Assembly (NCBI GenBank): GCA_903852585.1
Contig: CAINRG010000068.1
Span: forward strand, 1 to 50,546
Direction of reading: 5' to 3'
DNA length: 50,546 bases
DNA from: an uncultured Actinomycetes bacterium
GTDB lineage: Bacteria; Actinomycetota; Actinomycetes; Nanopelagicales; Nanopelagicaceae
Part shown: piece by piece, positions 8,602 through 16,931 of the stretch
How positions within the stretch are numbered: position 1 is the first letter of the stretch
Layout of the letters: each line of letters begins with the position of its first letter
The notes under the pieces: model-generated
What the model saw: the letters and a program-made list of their open reading frames with translations, nothing else
Database searches by the model: none
Told to the model about the DNA's origin: nothing
Translations under genes and position numbers: made by a program

Positions 8602-9222
8602 ATGGGTTCCACTGTTCATGTTCTTCGCCACGGCGAGGTGCACAACCCTGAAAAAATTCTTTATGGGTTACAGCAAGGGTGGCATTTATCTGATCGTGGT
8701 CACGAAATGGCTGGACTTGTAGCTGATTGGTCGAAGCAATTTGAAGTTGGCGCAGTTCACGTATCCCCACTTCAACGTGCCCAGGAAACTGCAAAACCAC
8801 TTGCGGAAGTACATGGAAAACAAATCACAACAGATCCACAACTTATTGAAGCTGCAAATATTTTTGAAGGAAAGAAATTTGAATTAGGTAGCGGAGTTTT
8901 ACGTCACCCAAGTTCTTGGAAGCATTTGACTCGTCCTTGGATTCCTTCATGGGGCGAACCATATGAGAAGCAAATTTCCCGCATGCTGAAGGCAGTTTTT
9001 TCTGCACACGAATCCGCGAATGGAAAAGATGCATTCTGTGTCTCGCACCAACTTCCTATCTGGATTCTTCGCTCTGCCGTTGAGGGCAGACGTCTGATGC
9101 ACGATCCACGTAAGCGCGAATGCACATTGGCATCAGTCACAAGTTTCCACATAGATGACGATGGCATGATTGACGGAGTGACATATTCGGAACCAGCTAA
9201 GGCTCTACTTCCAAAGAAATGA
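8602..9222 (+). CDS. histidine phosphatase family protein (phosphoglycerate mutase-like)
   Basis: This 206-residue cytoplasmic enzyme has the signature LRHGEVHNP (Arg 9, His 10 as phosphohistidine), a second arginine in SPLQRAQETA, and the late histidine in CVSHQLPIW. This is the branched histidine phosphatase fold; the substrate cannot be read from the sequence. A relative sits at the head of the same cytochrome c block in mycobacteria (Rv0525 before Rv0526-Rv0529), so the arrangement is conserved even though the link is unexplained. Its TGA overlaps the ATG of the tlpA-like gene (ATGA), which couples their translation. Confidence 0.88.
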   Translation: MGSTVHVLRHGEVHNPEKILYGLQQGWHLSDRGHEMAGLVADWSKQFEVGAVHVSPLQRAQETAKPLAEVHGKQITTDPQLIEAANIFEGKKFELGSGVLRHPSSWKHLTRPWIPSWGEPYEKQISRMLKAVFSAHESANGKDAFCVSHQLPIWILRSAVEGRRLMHDPRKRECTLASVTSFHIDDDGMIDGVTYSEPAKALLPKK

Positions 9223-9764
9223 AGAAGTTTCGAATCGCCCTCAGCCTTCTTCCACTCCTTTTACTTACTGCATGCGCAGGTGGTGGCACATCCTCTCCAA
9301 ACGAAAATGCGTTTGTCTCTGGCGACGGCGTTGCCATTTATGTGAACCCTGCCGACCGAAAGCTCGCGCCAACTTTGGCTGGTTCCACACTCGATGGTTC
9401 TACATTTGTAAATTCCCACAAAACAACAGTTGTAAATGTCTGGGCATCATGGTGTTCTCCCTGTCGCGCCGAAGCACCGCTTCTTCAGGATTTTTCAGTG
9501 AAGCGCTCAAATATTCAATTTGTAGGAATTCTGACACGTGACAATTTCTCTTCTGCAGCAAGTTTTGTAAAGCGATTCAAAATTACATACCCCATCCTTA
9601 CGGATGACTCTATTTTGGCTGGTTTTAGGGGCTCTCTCGTTCCCAATGCAATTCCGACCACGCTAATTATCGATAAGAATGGAAAAGTAGCAGTTCGCAT
9701 AAGCGGACAAGTGACGTATGCGCTTTTGGATTCGATGCTCACAAAGGTTGAAAAAAGTGCATAA
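9219..9764 (+). CDS. TlpA/ResA-like thioredoxin lipoprotein
   Basis: This 181-residue lipoprotein has signal MKKFRIALSLLPLLLLTAC, with lipobox LTAC and the lipidated cysteine at 19. Its thioredoxin fold carries WASWCSPC (Cys 79 and Cys 82), followed by a cis-proline segment (PNAIPTTLIID). It is expected to face outside the membrane and keep the haem-binding cysteines of apocytochrome c reduced, taking electrons from CcdA, the next gene. The start overlaps the upstream stop by four bases and its own end overlaps the ccdA start, so the genes are translationally coupled. The family normally lacks strong substrate specificity, so the name ResA is by context. Confidence 0.92.
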   Translation: MKKFRIALSLLPLLLLTACAGGGTSSPNENAFVSGDGVAIYVNPADRKLAPTLAGSTLDGSTFVNSHKTTVVNVWASWCSPCRAEAPLLQDFSVKRSNIQFVGILTRDNFSSAASFVKRFKITYPILTDDSILAGFRGSLVPNAIPTTLIIDKNGKVAVRISGQVTYALLDSMLTKVEKSA

Positions 9765-10488
9765 CTTCTTTGTTGATCAGATTTTCAGTGGAAATGTATT
9801 AGTTGCTATTTTCGTTGCCTTTATTGCAGGGCTTATCTCTTTCTTTTCGCCATGCGTTCTTCCACTCGTTCCTGGATACCTTTCCTATGCGGCAGGAATG
9901 ACAGATGTAAAAAATCGAAGCAGGGTAGCAGTGGGAGCAATTCTTTTTGTACTCGGCTTTTCATTTCTCTTTATTTCATATGGCGCACTTTTTGGATCAC
10001 TCGGATCACACATTTCTGCAAATTCTCGAGCCATTTCCATTGTTCTTGGGTTACTCACTATAGGAATGGGTTCGATATTTCTCTTTAGTCAACGCTTCTA
10101 TCGCGCATTCAAACCAACATGGAAATCGAAGGCAGGACTCGCTGGAGCCCCAGTTCTTGGATTTCTCTTTGGCGTTGGCTGGACACCATGTATTGGTCCG
10201 ACACTTGGCGCCGTTCAAGCCCTTTCATTTGAAAGCTCGAGCGCACTTCGCGGCGCGATTCTTTCTGTCGCATATTGCCTTGGGCTTGGCCTGCCATTTA
10301 TCTTTGTTGGAATATTCTTTGATCAGTCCGCAAAACTTCGCCGCTTTCTCTCTCGTCACGGAAATTTGATGACGAAATTTGGTGGAGGTTTCCTCATTCT
10401 TATTGGTCTCCTACAAGTGAGCGGAGCATGGGATTCCATAATGAATTCATTACGTGCTCTTGTTTCAGGATTTGTTCCGGCGATTTGA
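9757..10488 (+). CDS. ccdA: cytochrome c biogenesis protein CcdA
   Basis: This polytopic membrane protein of 243 residues moves reducing equivalents from cytoplasmic thioredoxin across the membrane to the TlpA-like protein. Six hydrophobic segments are visible, with the paired redox-site motifs FFSPCVLPLVPG near the N terminus and GWTPCIGPTLG in the second half. I place the start at the GTG at 9757, preceded by AAAGG and overlapping the tlpA stop by eight bases. An upstream ATG at 9718 would add a charged, non-hydrophobic leader inside the previous gene. The stop overlaps the ATG of resB by one base. Confidence 0.92.
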   Translation: MHNFFVDQIFSGNVLVAIFVAFIAGLISFFSPCVLPLVPGYLSYAAGMTDVKNRSRVAVGAILFVLGFSFLFISYGALFGSLGSHISANSRAISIVLGLLTIGMGSIFLFSQRFYRAFKPTWKSKAGLAGAPVLGFLFGVGWTPCIGPTLGAVQALSFESSSALRGAILSVAYCLGLGLPFIFVGIFFDQSAKLRRFLSRHGNLMTKFGGGFLILIGLLQVSGAWDSIMNSLRALVSGFVPAI

Positions 10489-11942
10489 TGAGTACAGAAA
10501 ATCCGCTTGGAGGCGTTCCGCTCCTACGTTGGATGTGGCGCCAACTTACGAGCATGCGAACGGCGCTCCTGCTCTTGATGCTTCTTGGAATTGCTTCCAT
10601 TCCGGGATCACTCTTTCCTCAACGAACTCAGAATCCAATGAAAGTTCGAGATTATTTAGCAACACATGGTGCCTTAGGAAGTTGGCTTGATCGCTTCCGC
10701 TTCTTTGATGTTTATAGCTCACCATGGTTTAGCGCTATTTATCTTCTTCTCTTTATCTCCCTCATCGGATGTGTTCTTCCACGCACACTTGAGCATCTTC
10801 GTGCCATTGGAAAGAAACCACCCCTCACTCCTCGAAATCTTGATCGCATGGAGGGGTTTGAAACTCTTTCCGGTGGAGATCTTGATAAAGCAGAAGCCTG
10901 GTTAAGAAAGAAACGATTCCGTATCCGTCGTGATGAGAACTCACTATCTGCTGAAAAGGGCTATGCCCGCGAAAGTGGAAATCTTCTCTTTCACCTCTCG
11001 CTGATTCTTATTTTGGTTGCAGTTGGAGTGGGTTCACTCTTTGGTTCAAAAGGTGAAGCAATTGTTAACGTTGGAGAAAGATTTATCAATACTCCAACTT
11101 CCTATGACAGTCTTTCTTTTGGAAAATTTCAATCTGATCAATCTATGTCTTCATTTTCTCTTCGCGTCACCGATTTCAATGCAAAATATGATCCAGCGAC
11201 AAATGCTCCCCAGGATTACAGATTGACTGTGCAAGCAGCCCAACCTATCGGCGCACCTGAAGAAAAGAAGATTATTAAGGTAAATAGTCCTCTGACGTAC
11301 GGCAACACAAAGATTTACCTGCAAGCAAATGGATATTCACCAGTTGTAACAGTAAGAGATTCGACAGGATCTATTACATTTCATGGCCCAGTTACATTTT
11401 TACCGCAAGATGCAAACCTGACTTCCACCGGTGCAATAAAAGTTCCAGATATGAATCCACAAATTGGTTTTGTTGGTTCGTTTATTCCAACCTATGACCG
11501 AAATGCAAAACGTGGTGCATTCTCAGCATTTCCTGAAGTACTCGATCCTCGTCTTCTTCTTTCTGTTTGGAAAGGAAACCTTGGGCTCGATACAGGCGTT
11601 CCGCAATCTGTTTATCGACTCGATACCTCGAAGATGACACGAATTGGTTTGAAGCAATTGTCACTGGGCGAGAGCCTCAATTTTGGTGAGGGCTCCATCA
11701 CATTTGATGGATGGCGCTCATGGGTAAATCTTCAGATAGTGGATGATCCAGGAAAGCTTTACGCGCTCTTTGGTGCGATATTTGCGATTTTTGGTCTCTT
11801 GCTTTCACTCTTTACTCGCCAGCGTCGAATTTGGGTCAAGAGCGGTAATCAGGTAGAAATAGCTGGTCTTGCAAAGAATGCTGCCCCAGGTTTGTTAGAA
11901 GAGCTCGCTCAACTCAAGAAGTGGATGGAAGATGACATCTAG
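10488..11942 (+). CDS. resB: cytochrome c biogenesis protein ResB
   Basis: This is a 484-residue membrane protein of the System II (Ccs) cytochrome c synthetase. It has three N-terminal membrane segments (around LLLLMLLGIASIPGSLF, SAIYLLLFISLIG and LFHLSLILILVAVGVG), a large external domain of about 230 residues, and a last membrane helix (LYALFGAIFAIFGLLLSLF). It works as a complex with CcsA, encoded next, to deliver and attach haem. The start is the ATG at 10488, overlapping the ccdA TGA; a longer reading from 10428 would lie within ccdA. The C terminus overlaps the ccsA start by 11 bases. Confidence 0.92.
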   Translation: MSTENPLGGVPLLRWMWRQLTSMRTALLLLMLLGIASIPGSLFPQRTQNPMKVRDYLATHGALGSWLDRFRFFDVYSSPWFSAIYLLLFISLIGCVLPRTLEHLRAIGKKPPLTPRNLDRMEGFETLSGGDLDKAEAWLRKKRFRIRRDENSLSAEKGYARESGNLLFHLSLILILVAVGVGSLFGSKGEAIVNVGERFINTPTSYDSLSFGKFQSDQSMSSFSLRVTDFNAKYDPATNAPQDYRLTVQAAQPIGAPEEKKIIKVNSPLTYGNTKIYLQANGYSPVVTVRDSTGSITFHGPVTFLPQDANLTSTGAIKVPDMNPQIGFVGSFIPTYDRNAKRGAFSAFPEVLDPRLLLSVWKGNLGLDTGVPQSVYRLDTSKMTRIGLKQLSLGESLNFGEGSITFDGWRSWVNLQIVDDPGKLYALFGAIFAIFGLLLSLFTRQRRIWVKSGNQVEIAGLAKNAAPGLLEELAQLKKWMEDDI

Positions 11943-12822
11943 ACAATTCGCTTACCTTTCTAATTACGCGATTTATTCTGCGATGTTTACATACACAATT
12001 GCATTTTTTGCGCATGCAGTGGAAGTAGCGTTCTCTGTACGACATGGAGAATCTTCGACCGAATTTGATTTTGCAAAAACTGATAAGTCTGGTCGCATCG
12101 GAACTGCCATGATGATTCTTGGCCAAGTTTTTCTTACATCAGGAGTTCTCCTACGCGGGCTTTCAGCCCATCGCGCTCCGTGGGGAAATATGTATGAATT
12201 TTCTATAACGGGTGCAATGGCTTTTTCTGGGGCTTATTTATTTGCCCTCATTAAATATAAGTTGCGCTGGCTGGGGCTCCCAGTCTCAACTGCCGTTCTT
12301 CTTACTCTAGGAACTGCTGTTGCAGTTCTATACCGCCCCAGTGCTCCACTTGTCCCAGCACTAAAATCAACATGGTTGATCATTCACGTCTCTGCAGCAA
12401 TTATTTCTGGCGGGGTTTTCCTGCTTGCAAATACAATCGCTGCTACGTATTTAATTTTGGATCGTATGGAATCTCGTGGTGGCCGAAACGAATGGGCTAA
12501 GAAATTACCAAGCCTTGAATATCTAGACCAACTTTCATATCGCCTCGTAGCATTTGTCTTTCCATTGTGGACATTTGCAGTTATTGCCGGGGCCATTTGG
12601 GCAGAGTCAGCGTGGGGTCGTTATTGGGGCTGGGATCCAAAAGAGACATGGGCCTTCATTACATGGATTGCATATGCTGCATACCTTCACGCACGCGTGA
12701 CAATTGGATGGCGAGGTCGCAGAGCCGCGTGGTTATGCCTCTTTGCCGGATCTACATTTTTATTCAATTACATCTACGTAAATATTTGGGGCACCGGCCG
12801 CCATACATATTCAGGGTTGTAG
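11932..12822 (+). CDS. ccsA: cytochrome c biogenesis protein CcsA (ResC)
   Basis: This 296-residue protein with about eight membrane segments is the haem-handling half of the System II cytochrome c synthetase. The tryptophan-rich WWD-type loop appears at residues 228-240 (ending WGWDPKETW), flanked by conserved histidines (IHVSAA near 151; the late GTGRHTYSG). It forms the synthetase with ResB, whose gene overlaps it by 11 bases. As last gene of the block from 8602, it is followed by a weak stem-loop with a T run before the convergent PLDc_N gene. Confidence 0.93.
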   Translation: MTSRQFAYLSNYAIYSAMFTYTIAFFAHAVEVAFSVRHGESSTEFDFAKTDKSGRIGTAMMILGQVFLTSGVLLRGLSAHRAPWGNMYEFSITGAMAFSGAYLFALIKYKLRWLGLPVSTAVLLTLGTAVAVLYRPSAPLVPALKSTWLIIHVSAAIISGGVFLLANTIAATYLILDRMESRGGRNEWAKKLPSLEYLDQLSYRLVAFVFPLWTFAVIAGAIWAESAWGRYWGWDPKETWAFITWIAYAAYLHARVTIGWRGRRAAWLCLFAGSTFLFNYIYVNIWGTGRHTYSGL

Positions 12823-12824
12823 CC

Positions 12825-12845
12825 TTCTAGAAATTTAGAATTTTT
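12825..12845 (+). terminator. weak putative terminator after ccsA
   Basis: Short stem TTCTA / TAGAA with a six-base loop, followed at once by TTTTT. The stem has only five AT-rich pairs, so termination efficiency would be low. It sits in the 21-base gap between the convergent stops. Confidence 0.35.
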
Positions 12846-13110
12846 ATAGCTTACGCAAGAAATCGGGATCATCATCCGGAGGAATAATGCGTGGCTTTTG
12901 TCCAAACCCACGACCATTTCCTGATGACTTTGGGCGCCCAATGAAAAGCCACATCAACCCACCGAATCCACCAAAAAGTAATATGAGAATTAGCCATCCC
13001 CATTTCGGGAGCTTTTGAACTCGTTCTTGCTCAGTTCGCGCACAATCAAAGAGTGAGTAAAGCTGGATGAGGATAGAGATGATGAGAACAAATGCATCGA
13101 CTTTAATCAT
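12844..13110 (-). CDS. small membrane protein with PLDc_N domain
   Basis: This 88-residue protein has two membrane segments (about 7-22 and 38-57). The arrangement YSLFDCARTEQERVQKLPKWGWLILILLFGGFGGLMWLFIGRP is the typical phospholipase D-nuclease N-terminal-like domain, here without any catalytic part. The cytoplasmic tail is glycine-, proline- and aspartate-rich. Function unknown. Such proteins occur regularly near the cytochrome c and menA genes in Actinobacteria. A TAAACT box six bases before the ATG suggests it has its own leaderless promoter. Confidence 0.85.
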   Translation of the reverse strand: MIKVDAFVLIISILIQLYSLFDCARTEQERVQKLPKWGWLILILLFGGFGGLMWLFIGRPKSSGNGRGFGQKPRIIPPDDDPDFLRKL

Positions 13111-13116
13111 GGTCTG

Positions 13117-13122
13117 AGTTTA
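13117..13122 (-). promoter_or_regulatory. putative -10 box (leaderless) of the PLDc_N gene
   Basis: TAAACT, then CAGACC, then ATG at 13110 on the minus strand. The six-base spacing matches the other first-gene starts in the window. The box lies in the 17-base gap after the menA stop. Confidence 0.5.
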
Positions 13123-13127
13123 TCCCC

Positions 13128-13991
13128 TTAGATAAGAAGTGCGATTGCAAGTGTTGTGGAAAGCAAGAGCAAGAGACGCCCAGTCTTTCCTAAGAGTGGG
13201 ATTAATTCCACTCCTTGTGCACCCTTGAGGATGGAGCGAGAAATTTGAGCGGTGATAGGGAGCAGGAAGATTGTCAGCAATGTCCAAGGAGCCACGATCG
13301 CGGCAAACACACTTGCTACGTGGGCGAGAAAGAGAAGTGAAATAAAGAAAACTCGTGCTCTTACTTCACCCATCCGAACAGCGAGTGTTCGCTTTCCAAC
13401 AAGTGCATCCTTTGGAAGGTCGCGAAGATTATTGATTGCCAATATGGCGCAAGATATTGCCCCGACAGGCAGTGATAGCAAAAGAGATTGCCATGAAACC
13501 GATTTTGTCGCTGCGTAATACGTTCCCATGGTTGCAACAATCCCGAAGAAAAGAAATACCGAGATCTCACCATAACCGCGATATCCATAAGGCTTTGAGC
13601 TACCGGTGTATGTCCATGCTGCACCAATCGATAGCGCACCAAGAAGAATTAATAAATAAGATGTTCGATATGAGAGAAAAGCACCAACGAGCATCGCAAA
13701 ACCAAATGCGATAAATGCTGCACGTTTTACAGCAGCTGGCGTTGCAAGGCCACTTCCGACGAGACGGATAGGACCTACTCGAACTTCATCGGTTCCCTTT
13801 ATTCCATCTGAATAATCATTTGCGTAATTGACAGCGATCTGTAACGAAAGACTGACGAGAAGGGCGCAAAATGCGTTGAGGTAGCTAACTTGTGAGCTGA
13901 GCCGATGGGCAAGTGCCGTTCCAACAATGACAGGAGCAATAGCTGCCGGAAGTGTGCGCGGCCTAGCGCCAGCAATCCATCGTGAAATCAT
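13128..13991 (-). CDS. menA: 1,4-dihydroxy-2-naphthoate polyprenyltransferase
   Basis: This UbiA-family membrane enzyme of 287 residues attaches the polyprenyl tail to dihydroxynaphthoate, giving demethylmenaquinone. The first Asp-rich prenyl-diphosphate site is NYANDYSDG (residues 55-63). The second region is NNLRDLPKDALVGKRTLAVR. Eight to nine hydrophobic helices are visible, starting with the WIAGARPRTLPAA signature typical of MenA. The menE TAA overlaps its ATG by one base, so the two are coupled. The tail donor should come from the polyprenyl diphosphate synthase encoded at 36.1 kb. Confidence 0.95.
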   Translation of the reverse strand: MISRWIAGARPRTLPAAIAPVIVGTALAHRLSSQVSYLNAFCALLVSLSLQIAVNYANDYSDGIKGTDEVRVGPIRLVGSGLATPAAVKRAAFIAFGFAMLVGAFLSYRTSYLLILLGALSIGAAWTYTGSSKPYGYRGYGEISVFLFFGIVATMGTYYAATKSVSWQSLLLSLPVGAISCAILAINNLRDLPKDALVGKRTLAVRMGEVRARVFFISLLFLAHVASVFAAIVAPWTLLTIFLLPITAQISRSILKGAQGVELIPLLGKTGRLLLLLSTTLAIALLI

Positions 13992-15055
13992 TACGCCATC
14001 TTCTCAAATAATTGACGAAGTTTCTTGCGATCTGGCTTGCCAATTGAGATGAGTGGAATTTCTTGATTTGAAAGGATCTGCTTTGGGACTGAGTGGCCAC
14101 CAAATTCATCACGAAGTGCATTCTTGATCATGGCGTGATCCATGGAACCATCGATAACAAGGACCAGTTTCTCACCCCATTCTTTATCTGGGAGTGCGAG
14201 ACTAGCAAAACGTTGACGTGGGAATTTTTCGTGAAGAAAGTTGTCAATTATGGATAAAGAAATCTTTTTACCACCGGTATTTATCTGATCATCAAGTCGG
14301 CCAGTGACAAAAACTTTCCCATCGCGAATTTCGCCTCCATCACTTGTCGTGAACCATTTTCCATCAGTCGTTTCATTCCATAATTTTGGAGCATTTAAAT
14401 AGCCAATTGCTTGCATCGGGCCAGCAAGTTCAATTGCACCTTCTTCATTGACCCGAACTTCAACGCCATCGAGTGGTTCATTGTTATAAATACAACCACC
14501 ACTCATCTCAGACATTCCATATGTCGTGACCGTGTTAATTCCATTTTCACGAGCAAGATTGAGCAGAGCATCAGAGGAAGCAGCGCCGCCAACAAGCACA
14601 GCTTTTGCATTTTGGAGATGGTGAAGAAGAATCGACTCACCGTGAAGCGCCCGATGAAGTTGTGTAGGAACTATTGCGGTGTATTCGGTAGGACTCTTCA
14701 TATCCTGCGGAGTTGTTCCCAGCTCAATTGCTCGCACGAGAACATTAACCCCAGCAATATGAGTAATGGGAAGTAGGAGAGACCATTTTTCCCCATGTGA
14801 AGCGCCTAAGAAATGATGAGCTGCGCGAGCACTTGTGCGGAGTGCCTCTGCAGAAAGTGCGACATCTTTTGGTTCACCTGTCGAGCCACTTGTTGGAATA
14901 ACAACGGCGCAATTATCAGGAACGACGAGACGATCACTTTGGCCGAAGGTTACGGCTGGCCCAGTTCCATCGAGGGCGTCTTTGAGCGCCTCCACTACCT
15001 GTGGGATTTCCCACTCAGGAGATATATGTAGGAGCGGGCGTGAAAAATTATCCAT
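13991..15055 (-). CDS. menE: o-succinylbenzoate-CoA ligase
   Basis: This 354-residue, short-form adenylate-forming ligase makes o-succinylbenzoyl-CoA. It has the ATP loop VIPTSGSTGEPKDVALS, the TYGMSEMSGG motif, a GRLDDQINTGGKKIS hinge, and a C-terminal catalytic lysine region (GKPDRKKLRQ). The reduced N-terminal domain is the usual actinobacterial form. It is divergent from menB with only 20 bases between start codons, and its stop overlaps menA. GGGGG four bases before the ATG could act as a weak ribosome binding site, or the transcript may start too close to use it. Confidence 0.94.
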   Translation of the reverse strand: MDNFSRPLLHISPEWEIPQVVEALKDALDGTGPAVTFGQSDRLVVPDNCAVVIPTSGSTGEPKDVALSAEALRTSARAAHHFLGASHGEKWSLLLPITHIAGVNVLVRAIELGTTPQDMKSPTEYTAIVPTQLHRALHGESILLHHLQNAKAVLVGGAASSDALLNLARENGINTVTTYGMSEMSGGCIYNNEPLDGVEVRVNEEGAIELAGPMQAIGYLNAPKLWNETTDGKWFTTSDGGEIRDGKVFVTGRLDDQINTGGKKISLSIIDNFLHEKFPRQRFASLALPDKEWGEKLVLVIDGSMDHAMIKNALRDEFGGHSVPKQILSNQEIPLISIGKPDRKKLRQLFEKMA

Positions 15056-15063
15056 GACCCCCG

Positions 15064-15070
15064 TAGGCTA
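15064..15070. promoter_or_regulatory. overlapping -10 boxes of divergent menE and menB
   Basis: The near-palindrome GTAGGCTAC reads TAGGCT on the plus strand (six bases before the menB ATG at 15076) and TAGCCT on the minus strand (nine bases before the menE ATG at 15055). The two RNA polymerase binding sites therefore share nearly all of one hexamer and cannot be occupied at once. Confidence 0.55.
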
Positions 15071-15075
15071 CCTCT

Positions 15076-15954
15076 ATGAGCAAGCCAATTAAACGTGAAT
15101 TTGGAAGCCGCGCTATTCCCGCATGGAAAGTGGGCGTTGGCGGAGAAAATTTTGCAGATATTACTTATCTTGTTGCTGAAGGCATTGCAAAGATAACGAT
15201 TAATCGCCCAGAAGTTCGCAATGCATTTCGCCCAGAAACTCTTTCTGAATTACGCATTGCATTTGATTTAGCTCGCGATGATGATCAAGTCGGTGTCATT
15301 ATCTTTACTGGCGCAGGCGATGAAGCATTTTGTTCTGGCGGCGACATCAATGTTCGCGGAGACGATGGATATATCGGATCTGATGCGCTCGGGAAGAAGG
15401 GCATTGGAAGACTCAATGTTCTTGATCTGCAAATTCAAATTCGTCGAACCCCTAAGCCGGTAATTGCAATGGTTGCAGGATGGGCAATCGGGGGAGGCCA
15501 TGTTCTTCATGTTGTATGTGATTTAACAGTTGCTGCAGAAAATGCAAAATTCGGGCAGACCGGTCCTATGGTCGGTTCATTCGATGGAGGTTACGGAGCA
15601 GGTCTTCTTGCTGCGCACATCGGACAGAAGAAAGCCCGCGAAATTTGGTTTTTGGCTCGTCAATATGATGCCCAGGAAGCTTTGGATATGGGGCTTGTAA
15701 ATACAGTTGTTCCGGTTTCTGAATTAGAAGCAGAAACTGTCTCTTGGTGCCGAGAAATTTTGCGCCACTCTCCAATGGCTCTTCGCCTCTTGAAGGCTGG
15801 ATTGAATGCAGCGGATGATGGTCTTGCCGGGGTTCAACAACTTGCCGGAGATGCAACTCTTTTATTCTATTTAACCGAAGAAGGCCAAGAAGGCAGAAAT
15901 GCTTACCAGGAAAAACGCGAACCAAACTTTGGAAAATTCCCTAAGCGTCCTTAA
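15076..15954 (+). CDS. menB: 1,4-dihydroxy-2-naphthoyl-CoA synthase
   Basis: This 292-residue crotonase-fold enzyme closes the second ring of the naphthoquinone. It shows [17 protein letters not shown] (oxyanion region), the long [17 protein letters not shown] segment, and [19 protein letters not shown], which is characteristic of MenB rather than of fatty-acid hydratases. An N-terminal extension ([16 protein letters not shown]) is typical of actinobacterial MenB. It begins the menB-menC-menD unit, with menC five bases downstream. The start is set by the TAGGCT box six bases upstream, which implies a leaderless message. Confidence 0.96.
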   Translation: MSKPIKREFGSRAIPAWKVGVGGENFADITYLVAEGIAKITINRPEVRNAFRPETLSELRIAFDLARDDDQVGVIIFTGAGDEAFCSGGDINVRGDDGYIGSDALGKKGIGRLNVLDLQIQIRRTPKPVIAMVAGWAIGGGHVLHVVCDLTVAAENAKFGQTGPMVGSFDGGYGAGLLAAHIGQKKAREIWFLARQYDAQEALDMGLVNTVVPVSELEAETVSWCREILRHSPMALRLLKAGLNAADDGLAGVQQLAGDATLLFYLTEEGQEGRNAYQEKREPNFGKFPKRP

Positions 15955-15959
15955 TTCTT

Positions 15960-16931
15960 ATGAAACCCTTCCCAACGCAAATCTTTAAAGATTTCACTGT
16001 TGTTGCGATTCCCACGCGGACAAATTTTCGAGGAATAAATATAAGAGAAGTCGCACTTTTCAGAGGAGATGAAGGTTGGAGTGAATTCTCTCCATTTCTT
16101 GAATACGAAAAGGAAGAAGCATCTACATGGCTTCGCGCGGCACTTGAAGGCGCAAACACGCCTTGGCCTACTCTTTATCGGAGTGAAATACCCATTAATG
16201 CAACCATGCCTATTGTTGGGGTGGATCAGGTAGCAGGGATTCTTCAAGGTTTTGACGGCTGTACAACTGTAAAAATGAAAGTCAATAATTTTGAAGAGAG
16301 TGCAGATGTGCTGGAAGAAGTTCTCTCCATCATTCCAGATGCAAAAATTCGCCTTGATGTAAATGGCTCGTGGTCTTTGGGTGAGGCACTTTTACAGCTT
16401 CATGATTTCAACCTTCGATTTGGAAAAGTCTTTGAATATATTGAGCAACCTTGTTCTAGCTTGAATGATTTAGCTTTGTTGAAAAAGGAAATCCCTATGA
16501 AGATTGCCGTCGACGAATCCATTCGCAAGAATCTTGGAAGTGATCTCACAGATATTCGTGACGTAGCTGATATTGCAATTATTAAATGGGCTCCATCGGG
16601 TGGTATCTCAGCAGCACATAAGATTTCTAAGGAAGTTGGTCTACCTGTCGTTGTTTCAAGCGCCCTTGATACTGGCATTGGAATTTCACATTCACTTGCT
16701 CTCGCCGCTTCATTTGAACGGCTTGATTATGCATGTGGGCTGGGAACTGTGGCTCTTCTTCAATCCGATATTTGTCACCCTGGAGTAACTGCTGCAGACG
16801 GTTTTCTCGATGTCTCTCGCCGTGAGCCTGACATGGACCTTCTTGAGAAGTACCGCGCGGGAGAAGATCGTCAGAATTGGTGGAAGAATCGCGTTACAGA
16901 AATTTTTGAAAGTTGGGGGGATGAGAAGTGA
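15960..16931 (+). CDS. menC: o-succinylbenzoate synthase
   Basis: This 323-residue enolase-superfamily enzyme dehydrates SHCHC to o-succinylbenzoate. The catalytic set is visible in order: KMKV (KxK base), LDVNGSW and YIEQPC and AVDES for the three metal-binding acids, and the second lysine in IIKWAPSGG. Length and motif order fit the actinobacterial MenC type. It overlaps the menD GTG start by four bases (GTGA), so it is coupled to menD. No clear Shine-Dalgarno precedes its ATG, so it probably relies on the closely preceding menB. Confidence 0.93.
   Translation: MKPFPTQIFKDFTVVAIPTRTNFRGINIREVALFRGDEGWSEFSPFLEYEKEEASTWLRAALEGANTPWPTLYRSEIPINATMPIVGVDQVAGILQGFDGCTTVKMKVNNFEESADVLEEVLSIIPDAKIRLDVNGSWSLGEALLQLHDFNLRFGKVFEYIEQPCSSLNDLALLKKEIPMKIAVDESIRKNLGSDLTDIRDVADIAIIKWAPSGGISAAHKISKEVGLPVVVSSALDTGIGISHSLALAASFERLDYACGLGTVALLQSDICHPGVTAADGFLDVSRREPDMDLLEKYRAGEDRQNWWKNRVTEIFESWGDEK

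Noticed and set aside
9718-9757. Longer ccdA starting at ATG 9718
   Set aside because: The added residues are charged and lie in another frame over the tlpA end; the GTG at 9757 has a ribosome site and the normal overlap.
10428-10488. Longer resB starting at ATG 10428
   Set aside because: The extra 20 residues lie within ccdA, and the ATG at 10488 overlaps its stop in the usual way and opens with the normal ResB N terminus.
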